Shown here piece by piece: positions 57,936 to 64,000 of a stretch of 64,000 nt of DNA. Both the position numbers and the translations under genes were made by a program. Under the pieces are notes generated by a model, which saw only the letters and a list, made by a program, of their open reading frames with translations, was not told where the DNA came from and made no database searches. The stretch covers positions 62,001 through 126,000 of the forward strand of contig NZ_STFX01000031.1 in the NCBI RefSeq assembly GCF_005222915.1, written 5' to 3'. Source of the stretch: Rhizobium sp. FKL33 (lineage in GTDB: Bacteria > Pseudomonadota > Alphaproteobacteria > Rhizobiales > Rhizobiaceae). How positions within the stretch are numbered: position 1 is the stretch's first letter; each line of letters begins with the position of its first letter.

Positions 57936-58014
57936 GAATTCCCTCCCTGGATGGCGTTTTTGCCGACAGTGTTTTGGAGGGAGCGGCCGGAAAACGGGCC
58001 GCCCCCCAATGCAA

Positions 58015-59196
58015 TCAAAGCGCCTCGAAGCACATGGCGATGCCCATGCCGCCGCCAATGCAGAGGGTGGCGAGGCCCTTCTTGGCCGAGCGGCGCTTCA
58101 TTTCGAACAACAGCGTATTGAGCACGCGCGCGCCGGATGCGCCGATCGGATGGCCGATGGCGATCGCGCCGCCATTGACGTTGACGATCGACGGATCCCA
58201 GCCAAGATCCTTGTTGACCGCGCAGGCCTGGGCAGCAAATGCTTCGTTGGCTTCGACGAGGTCGAGGTCGCCCACCGACCAGCCGGCCTTTTCGAGCGCC
58301 TTGCGCGAGGCCGGGATCGGGCCGGTGCCCATGATCTTGGGATCGACGCCGGCGGTCGCCCAGGAAACGATGCGGGCGAGCGGCGTGATGCCGCGACGGG
58401 CGGCCTCGGCTTCCGTCATCAGCAGGGCGGCGGCGGCGCCGTCATTGAGACCGGAGGCGTTGCCGGCGGTCACGGTGCCTTCCTTGTCAAAGGCCGGACG
58501 GAGCTTGGCGAGCGCGTCGATGGTCGCGCCGGCGCGGATATATTCGTCGGCGTCGACGATCGTGTCGCCTTTGCGGCCCTGGATGACGAAGGGCACGATT
58601 TCATCCTTGAAACGGCCCGCAGTCTGGGCGGCTTCGGCCTTGTTCTGCGAAGCGACGGCGAAGGCGTCCTGCTCGTCGCGGGACAGCTGCCACTGGCGGG
58701 CCACGTTTTCGGCGGTGATGCCCATGTGATAGCCATGGAAGGCGTCGGTCAGGCCGTCCTTGATCATCGTGTCGATCAGCTTGACGTCGCCCATCTTCAC
58801 GCCGCCGCGCAGATGCTGGCAGTGCGGGGCCATCGACATGGATTCCATGCCGCCGGCCACGATGATCGACGCGTCACCGGAAGCGATCTGCTGCATGCCG
58901 AGCGCGACGGCGCGCAGGCCGGAGCCGCAAAGCTGGTTGACGCCGAGCGCTGTGGCTTCGATGGGCACGCCGGCCTTCACGGCGGCCTGGCGGGCCGGGT
59001 TCTGGCCTTCGCCGGCTGGAAGCACCTGGCCCAGGATCACTTCGTTGACTTCGGAAGCCTCGACGCCCGCGCGTTCGAGCACGCCCTTGATGACGGCCAC
59101 GCCGAGTTCATGGGCGGGGACATTGGCGAAGCTGCCGTTGAAAGAGCCGACGGCGGTGCGCGCCGCGCTTGCGATGACGATCGAAGGGCTGCTCAT
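58015..59196 (-). CDS. phaA: Acetyl-CoA acetyltransferase (beta-ketothiolase)
   Basis: A 393-residue thiolase that joins two acetyl-CoA to acetoacetyl-CoA. The nucleophilic cysteine is in [11 protein letters not shown] (near residue 88), the histidine in [18 protein letters not shown], and the second cysteine in CIGGGMGIA. Start at 59196 follows AAGGAGGAAACAATC. phaC is not in the window. Confidence 0.97.
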   Translation of the reverse strand: MSSPSIVIASAARTAVGSFNGSFANVPAHELGVAVIKGVLERAGVEASEVNEVILGQVLPAGEGQNPARQAAVKAGVPIEATALGVNQLCGSGLRAVALGMQQIASGDASIIVAGGMESMSMAPHCQHLRGGVKMGDVKLIDTMIKDGLTDAFHGYHMGITAENVARQWQLSRDEQDAFAVASQNKAEAAQTAGRFKDEIVPFVIQGRKGDTIVDADEYIRAGATIDALAKLRPAFDKEGTVTAGNASGLNDGAAAALLMTEAEAARRGITPLARIVSWATAGVDPKIMGTGPIPASRKALEKAGWSVGDLDLVEANEAFAAQACAVNKDLGWDPSIVNVNGGAIAIGHPIGASGARVLNTLLFEMKRRSAKKGLATLCIGGGMGIAMCFEAL

Positions 59197-59272
59197 GATT
59201 GTTTCCTCCTTGATGGGTTGTCCTGACACTCGCAAACGCAAAAGGGGCTGTCAATGACGCGAAAGACCTACA

Positions 59273-59287
59273 TGCCGCATTGCGGCA
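59273..59287. promoter_or_regulatory. Candidate PhaR operator between phaA and phaR
   Basis: TGCCGCA-T-TGCGGCA, a 7-base-arm palindrome. PhaR proteins are reported to bind short TGC/GCA inverted repeats upstream of phasin and phaR genes, so it may repress phaR and perhaps phaA. The 296-base gap shows no other pattern I can name. Confidence 0.45.
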
Positions 59288-59492
59288 CTTTGTTCATCTT
59301 CTCGTCATAGTTGATTTAGTTGACCCGCATGCGCCTGCCGTCTGCTGAGCGACGCCTGCTTTCGCCCGCTCACGCCGCAACGCACAAAAGCATTGTGCCC
59401 ACAGGGCTTTTCGGCTTAGACTGGCCAAAAGCGCCTGAGAAATCGAGTGGAGGAGGCGTTTTTGCAAAAGAAAAGACGGTCAGGAGGAACGA

Positions 59493-60074
59493 ATGGCCAA
59501 ACATGATGGGCAGATCGTCATCAAAAAATACGCGAACCGGCGCCTCTACAACACCGGCACCAGCACCTATGTGACGCTCGACGATCTGGCGCAGATGGTC
59601 AAGAAGGGGGAGGACTTCACCGTCCAGGACGCAAAGAGCGGCGACGACATCACGCATTCGGTGCTGACGCAGATCATCTTCGAACAGGAGTCCAAGAACG
59701 GCAATACGCTGCTGCCGATCTCTTTCCTTCGCCAGCTTATCTCTTATTACGGCGATCAGATGCAGATGTTCGTGCCGTCTTATCTCGAACAGTCAATGCA
59801 TGCCTTCAGCAGCCAGCAGAGCCAGATCCGCGATCACCTCGCCAAGTCGCTCGGCGATACGCCGCTCGCCAAGAATTTGCAGATTCCGATTCAGCTCATG
59901 GAAGAGCAGGTCAAGCGCAACACGGAGATTTTCCGTCAGGCGATGGAAGTGTTCACGCCTTTCGCCCCGAACGCCCAGGCCAAGACCGAGCCCAAAGGCA
60001 AGGCCGACGCCAAGGACATCGAAGATCTGAAGGAGCAGTTGCGCGCGCTCCAGGCCAAGATCGAGAATATGTGA
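59493..60074 (+). CDS. phaR: Polyhydroxyalkanoate synthesis repressor PhaR
   Basis: A 193-residue regulator. The N-terminal PHB/PHA accumulation regulator domain has IKKYANRRLYNTGTSTYVTLDDL, followed by DITHSVLTQIIFEQE, both diagnostic; the C-terminal coiled-coil tail is charged. PhaR binds nascent PHA granules and leaves DNA, derepressing phasin genes. In Sinorhizobium the homologue is called AniA. It is divergent from phaBA. Ribosome-binding site AGGAGG just upstream of the ATG. Confidence 0.94.
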   Translation: MAKHDGQIVIKKYANRRLYNTGTSTYVTLDDLAQMVKKGEDFTVQDAKSGDDITHSVLTQIIFEQESKNGNTLLPISFLRQLISYYGDQMQMFVPSYLEQSMHAFSSQQSQIRDHLAKSLGDTPLAKNLQIPIQLMEEQVKRNTEIFRQAMEVFTPFAPNAQAKTEPKGKADAKDIEDLKEQLRALQAKIENM

Positions 60075-60119
60075 GTTTTAGTTTGGGCGGCGGTCATTCG
60101 CCGCCCTGATCACAGGTCG

Positions 60120-60521
60120 TCACAGACCGATCGACACATCCCGGCCTGTCGACGAGATCGAAATGGTAAATCCTGCCGCGACATCGATGAAGCAGATCGC
60201 CATCAGCAGGAAGAACACATGCGTGGCCGCAGCCGGCGCCAGCAGAAACTCCACCAGAAACACCACGAAAAGCAGCATGGACAGAAGGTGATCCAGAACC
60301 GCTGATCTGCGTCGCGTCGCCTTGATGATCTCGAAGAACAGCACGAACAGCGCCACGAGGATCAACAGGTCTCCCAGGCTCATCGTCCAGGTCGCCCCCG
60401 ACATCATGTCCAGGCTGAAGATCGAATTGTCCAGCGCCGCCACGCCGCCCGAGCCCAGCGCGCCGAACATGGCGAGATTGTAGAGAATGAAAGGAATGAT
60501 CATCAGGGGGATGACGGCCAT
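60120..60521 (-). CDS. Uncharacterised four-helix membrane protein
   Basis: A 133-residue protein I do not recognise. Four hydrophobic segments at about residues 4-24, 50-70, 82-102 and 108-130 are visible, with a short charged link ATRRRSAVLDH. No catalytic motif is seen. It converges on phaR and is followed upstream by a 182-base gap holding the rpmF terminator. It may be a conserved rhizobial protein; no role is assigned. Confidence 0.75.
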   Translation of the reverse strand: MAVIPLMIIPFILYNLAMFGALGSGGVAALDNSIFSLDMMSGATWTMSLGDLLILVALFVLFFEIIKATRRRSAVLDHLLSMLLFVVFLVEFLLAPAAATHVFFLLMAICFIDVAAGFTISISSTGRDVSIGL

Positions 60522-60651
60522 GTCGCGCTCCGCTTGTTTCTTGGCGCGACAATAAAGGCTTTCGGCGCGAAACGGAATCCGGGAAACGCCTTGGGCCGCC
60601 GATTTCAAACGATGAAGCGTTGGCGGCCGTTTTCGAAAGCCCTGAAAAGCA

Positions 60652-60675
60652 AAGGGCCGGCTTTCGCCGGCCCTT
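60652..60675 (-). terminator. Terminator after rpmF
   Basis: Ten-base arms AAGGGCCGGC (60652-60661) and GCCGGCCCTT (60666-60675) with TTTC between. On the rpmF strand TTGCTTTTC follows. Confidence 0.8.
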
Positions 60676-60703
60676 GAAATTTTGCGCAGGAGCGCGCCTG
60701 AAA

Positions 60704-60889
60704 TCAGGCGTTTTCCTTCGGCGTCAGAACCTGGCGACCGCGATACATGCCGGTCTTCAGGTCGATGTGGTGCGGACGGCGAAGCTCGCCCGAGTTCTTG
60801 TCTTCCACATAGGTGGACGCCTTCAGGCCGTCAGCGGAACGGCGCATACCGCGGCGGGACGGGCTGGTTTTTCTCTTAGGAACTGCCAT
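60704..60889 (-). CDS. rpmF: 50S ribosomal protein L32
   Basis: A 61-residue L32: [20 protein letters not shown] is the family start, with [17 protein letters not shown] near the end. The zinc-binding cysteines found in some L32 forms are absent, as in most alphaproteobacteria. It is monocistronic here, with its own terminator. Divergence of gene arrangement from E. coli (no plsX or fabH beside it) is normal for the class. Confidence 0.97.
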   Translation of the reverse strand: MAVPKRKTSPSRRGMRRSADGLKASTYVEDKNSGELRRPHHIDLKTGMYRGRQVLTPKENA

Positions 60890-61048
60890 TTTCTTAACTC
60901 CAATCTCACCCGGACATCGTTTCGTTCAGCCAGGAAGGCCGCGCGCATCAGCGATCTTTTCCGGAAAATTTGGCGGGCTTATACATGCGCCAGAGGGCTT
61001 TGACCAGTCCCCCCGGATATTTTTTCTCAACCCTGCCGATTCCCGTCG

Positions 61049-61696
61049 TCAGGCTTCGTCTTCGGGGACGATCCATGTTTCGAGCGCTGCGGCCGCCGCC
61101 CATTCGCGAAATGCCGGGTGATCGACGACAGCCTGCATATAGGCGCGCGACTGCGGCTTTTCCGTGAGCATATAGGCGTCGAAGCGATTGACGACGGGCG
61201 CGAACATCGCATCGACAGCGCTGAAGTCGCCGAACAGGAACGGGCCCCCGCTTCTTGCGAGCGCATCCGACCAGATCTTTTCGATGCGCGCCACATCGGC
61301 CAGCAAATCCTCGCCGACCGCCATGGCCTTGCGCGGACGGCGCAGATTCATCGGGCAGGCGTTGCGCAGCGCGCGGAAGCCCGTGGCCATTTCGAGACTA
61401 TAGGCGCGTGCAAGGGCGCGATCGCGAATGTGTTCGGGCCAGAGGCGCTTGTCCGGAAAGAGGTCGGCGACATAGTCGATGATCGCCAGCGATTCCCAGA
61501 CCTTGAAGTCGTCATGCACCAGAAGCGGCACGCGCCCTGTCTCCGACACCGCCTTGATGGATGGATTGCCGGCCGGGAAATCGAAGGGAATGACTTCGTC
61601 TTTGAAATCGACGCCCGCCGCCTTCAGGGCGAGCCAGGGCCTGAGCGACCAGGACGAATAATTCTTGTTGCCGACATAGAGTTTGAGCTGCGCCAT
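61049..61696 (-). CDS. Glutathione S-transferase family protein
   Basis: A 215-residue protein with a thioredoxin-like N-terminal domain (LKLYVGNKNYSSWSLRPWLAL; the serine-rich start replaces a tyrosine in classical enzymes) and an all-alpha C-terminal domain. TGRVPLLVHDD carries the conserved cis-proline and IDYVADLFPD follows. The substrate is unknown. The ATG at 61696 fits the usual start. It lies between mtgA and rpmF in the same orientation. Confidence 0.9.
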   Translation of the reverse strand: MAQLKLYVGNKNYSSWSLRPWLALKAAGVDFKDEVIPFDFPAGNPSIKAVSETGRVPLLVHDDFKVWESLAIIDYVADLFPDKRLWPEHIRDRALARAYSLEMATGFRALRNACPMNLRRPRKAMAVGEDLLADVARIEKIWSDALARSGGPFLFGDFSAVDAMFAPVVNRFDAYMLTEKPQSRAYMQAVVDHPAFREWAAAAALETWIVPEDEA

Positions 61697-61761
61697 CGGG
61701 ATCCTCCGTTGCCGCGAGATTACCCAATGCAAACGGCGTCAACCAATGAATTCAGGAGAGA

Positions 61762-62520
61762 TCAGTCATAAAGGCATTTGATGTATTCGCCCGAGCCCTT
61801 GGCGCGGCGCTCGATCAGCGCGGCCAGCCGCTTCATGCCGCGGCCGGGTTTGGAGGCGTTGCGGGTGATCGGATTGGGCAGCGCCACGGCGAGAAGAGCG
61901 GCCTGCCGGCGCGTCAGTTTCTTGGCGGACGTGTTGAAATGATGCTTTGCGGCAGCCTCGACGCCATAGACGCCGGGACCCCATTCGGCGATGTTGAGAT
62001 AGATCTCCATCAGCCGGCGCTTCGACCAGACGAAATCCGCTCCGACCGCGAGCGGCAGCTCCAACCCCTTGCGGATGAAGGAGCGACCGTTCCACAGGAA
62101 TAGATTTTTGGCGGTCTGCATGGGGATGGTGGACGCGCCGCGGGTCTGCTTTCCGGCGAGCGCATCGTCGACCACGCCGTTCATCTGCACCCAGTCGACG
62201 CCGGAATGACTGCAATATTGCCCGTCTTCCGACATCATCACCGATTGGACGAGGACGGGCGCGATCTCCTCGAACTCCACCCAGCGGCGATCATAGCCCT
62301 GGAAGGTGACGAGATCCCAGAGCATCAGCGTCGATACCGGCCGCACCAAGTCGATCTTGTAGAACAGGATCAGGAGATAGGGGAGGACCAGCAAACCCAG
62401 AAGCGCAAGTCCGGCTTTTCGAAGATGAGCGCGCATCGGTCTTTCGCTTTCGTCGAGACGAGGCGTCGCATTCGCGGGCGTCCCCTGCCCTGCGTCCACA
62501 ACCGCATTCGCCTCCGTCAT
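61762..62520 (-). CDS. mtgA: Monofunctional peptidoglycan glycosyltransferase MtgA
   Basis: A 252-residue GT51 enzyme polymerising lipid II into glycan strands. A single transmembrane anchor is at about residues 36-58. Catalytic motifs: [15 protein letters not shown] (first glutamate), [17 protein letters not shown], and [25 protein letters not shown] (second region). The start could be 62520 or 62436; both keep the anchor. It is divergent from the prenyl synthase gene. Confidence 0.93.
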   Translation of the reverse strand: MTEANAVVDAGQGTPANATPRLDESERPMRAHLRKAGLALLGLLVLPYLLILFYKIDLVRPVSTLMLWDLVTFQGYDRRWVEFEEIAPVLVQSVMMSEDGQYCSHSGVDWVQMNGVVDDALAGKQTRGASTIPMQTAKNLFLWNGRSFIRKGLELPLAVGADFVWSKRRLMEIYLNIAEWGPGVYGVEAAAKHHFNTSAKKLTRRQAALLAVALPNPITRNASKPGRGMKRLAALIERRAKGSGEYIKCLYD

Positions 62521-62671
62521 GGCGTCCAAGATCGTCCGGTTCCTTTTGCCCTTCGCCACGTCTTCATAAACCGGGCGACGCAGCCTGACCAGACCACCGG
62601 CGCCGCTTTGTCGCGCCATCCCCGTGAACTGCGCGGTTGCAAGGCCTGCGCCGGCATGCGAAAGAGCCGGC

Positions 62672-63580
62672 ATGCAGGACGAACTCTTCTTGACCACCCT
62701 TCAAGATCACGCCCGCGACGTCGAGACGTTGCTGGGGGCGCTTCTGTCGTCTGAGCCGCTGCCGGGAGAAGTCGCTCGGCCGCAGCGATTGCTCGCCGCC
62801 ATGCGGCACGGCGTTCTTGCGGGCGGCAAGCGCATGCGCCCGGCGCTGGTGATCGAAAGCGCGCGGCTGTTTGACGGCGATTGCGATGCGGCCCTTCGCG
62901 TGGCGGCGTCTCTGGAATGCGTGCATTGCTATTCGCTGATCCATGACGATCTGCCGGCCATGGACGACGACGATCTCCGCCGCGGCCAGCCCACGGTGCA
63001 TAAAGCGTTCGATGAAGCGGCCGCGATCCTGGCGGGCGACAGCCTGCTGACCTACGCCTTCGACGTGCTCGCCTCTCCGGATACCGATCTGCCGGCAGCC
63101 ATCAAGATGGATCTGGTGCTGAGACTGGCGCGCGCCTCGGGACCGGGCGGCATGGCCGGCGGCCAGGCGCTCGATCTCGAAGCCGAAACCAAGGCGCTGA
63201 TCGAGACCGAAATCCGCCAGCTGCAGGCGATGAAAACAGGCGCGCTCATCCGCTTCGCCTGCGAGGCCGGGCCGGTTCTGGCGGGCGCCCCGGACGCGGA
63301 CATCGAGCGGCTGACGCATTTCGGCCGCATCATCGGTCTTGCCTTCCAGCTTCGGGACGACGTGCTGGATCTCGTCTCCGACAGCGCCACCCTCGGCAAG
63401 GCCGCCGGCAAGGATGCGGCGCGCAACAAGGGCACGCTGCCGGCCCTTTACGGAGTCGACTGGACAGAGCGGACCTTGAAGGATCTCGTCGACGAAGCGC
63501 ATGCCGCGCTCGCGCCCTATGGCGTCCGCGCCGAAATGCTGTCGCGCCTCGCCACCTATGTCGCCACGCGGGAAAAGTAA
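62672..63580 (+). CDS. ispA: Polyprenyl (farnesyl/geranyl) diphosphate synthase
   Basis: A 302-residue IspA-type trans-prenyltransferase. First Asp-rich motif [14 protein letters not shown] (about residues 92-105), GGKRMRPAL upstream, [10 protein letters not shown] and the second motif QLRDDVLDL are present. The short-chain arrangement before the first motif (two residues between DD pairs) suggests farnesyl diphosphate as the product. The ATG at 62672 is preferred over 62624. hisC begins 3 bases after its stop. Confidence 0.9.
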   Translation: MQDELFLTTLQDHARDVETLLGALLSSEPLPGEVARPQRLLAAMRHGVLAGGKRMRPALVIESARLFDGDCDAALRVAASLECVHCYSLIHDDLPAMDDDDLRRGQPTVHKAFDEAAAILAGDSLLTYAFDVLASPDTDLPAAIKMDLVLRLARASGPGGMAGGQALDLEAETKALIETEIRQLQAMKTGALIRFACEAGPVLAGAPDADIERLTHFGRIIGLAFQLRDDVLDLVSDSATLGKAAGKDAARNKGTLPALYGVDWTERTLKDLVDEAHAALAPYGVRAEMLSRLATYVATREK

Positions 63581-63583
63581 GTC

Positions 63584-64000
63584 ATGAGCAAATTCTGGTC
63601 GCCTCTGGTCGCCGACCTCAAGCCCTATGTCGCGGGCGAACAGCCGCGCATCGCCAATCTCATCAAGCTCAACACCAATGAAAATCCCTATGGCCCCTCG
63701 CCCAAGGCGCTGGAGGCCATCAAGGAGGCCGCAGACGACCGCATGCGGCTTTACCCCGATCCGTCCTCGCTCACGCTGCGCCAGGCGATTGCGACGCGGC
63801 ATGGGGTGGAGGTCGACGAGGTGTTCGTCGGCAATGGATCCGACGAAGTGCTCGCGCATGTGTTCCAGGCGTTGCTCAAGCATGATGCGCCGCTTCTGTT
63901 TCCCGATATCAGCTACAGCTTCTATCCGGTCTATGCGGGATTGTTTGGCATCGACACGGTTCAGGTCCCGCTCGATGAGACGTTTCGCATCCGCATCGCC
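63584..64000 (+). CDS. hisC: Histidinol-phosphate aminotransferase (3' end outside window)
   Basis: Incomplete: 139 codons visible and the frame is open to the window edge. The start [17 protein letters not shown] and [15 protein letters not shown], followed by [14 protein letters not shown] and VGNGSDEVL, are typical HisC (class I/II aminotransferase, PLP). The catalytic lysine lies beyond the window. CobC-like proteins share the fold but not this N-terminus. Coupled closely to ispA. Confidence 0.9.
   Translation, partial: MSKFWSPLVADLKPYVAGEQPRIANLIKLNTNENPYGPSPKALEAIKEAADDRMRLYPDPSSLTLRQAIATRHGVEVDEVFVGNGSDEVLAHVFQALLKHDAPLLFPDISYSFYPVYAGLFGIDTVQVPLDETFRIRIA

Overview
This 64 kb window is core chromosome of an alphaproteobacterium. 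Gene content and order (hemE-hemJ-rho-mnmE-mnmG-rsmG-parA-parB-holA-lptE-leuS on one side; ppsR-maf-aroE-coaE-dnaQ-secB-fxsA-timA-mltA-smr on the other; later trcR, acs, purH, asd, leuB, carD, fdxA, phaAB/phaR, rpmF, mtgA) point to Hyphomicrobiales (Rhizobiales), close to the Rhizobiaceae. This is inference from synteny and protein type; genus cannot be read from the sequence. The DNA is GC-rich, so many long antisense open frames are spurious. I see no insertion sequence, prophage, CRISPR array, rRNA or tRNA.

Layout. The segment 7.2-7.6 kb between ppsR and hemE is the likely replication origin: one perfect and several near-perfect DnaA boxes, an AT-rich edge, and genes that diverge from it along both replication arms. 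Four parS-like sites (5.75, 12.07, 14.05 and 23.58 kb) surround parAB at 14.7-16.4 kb, making this the origin/centromere domain. Left of the origin are coenzyme, shikimate, proofreading and cell-wall genes. Right of it come haem synthesis, Rho, the tRNA-modification pair MnmE/MnmG, rsmG, parAB, then holA-lptE-leuS on the opposite strand.

From 20.7 to 31.7 kb: a PLP-binding protein, a small membrane protein, two acyl-CoA synthetases (PrpE-like and Acs), a LysR regulator divergent from a solitary ectoine-synthase-like gene, TrcR, a nuclease/Excalibur pair, SdhE-like assembly factor 4, HtpX and RsmB. From 31.8 to 45.8 kb: a heparinase-like protein, purH, an UMF1-type MFS protein, pyridoxal kinase, carbonic anhydrase, a lytic transglycosylase, asd (with a possible Lys/Thr-rich leader peptide upstream), an MHS transporter with a large periplasmic insert, a PAP2 phosphatase, leuB and a MarR-GNAT protein behind a perfect 15-bp-arm palindrome.

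From 45.8 to 64 kb: a TPP riboswitch controlling thiBPQ, an M48 lipoprotein protease, carD, ferredoxin, an S4 RNA-binding protein with a Suv3-like helicase, a GANTC-dense intergenic region leading into a two-gene unit with an EcfG-type promoter, the polyhydroxybutyrate genes phaB, phaA and phaR, rpmF, a glutathione transferase, mtgA, a farnesyl/geranyl diphosphate synthase and the start of hisC.

The most unusual signals are regulatory rather than new protein families: the origin/parS domain, the asd leader candidate, the GANTC cluster with repeated 11-bp-phased pairs around a stress-type gene pair, and the orphan ectC/LysR pair with matched inverted repeats.
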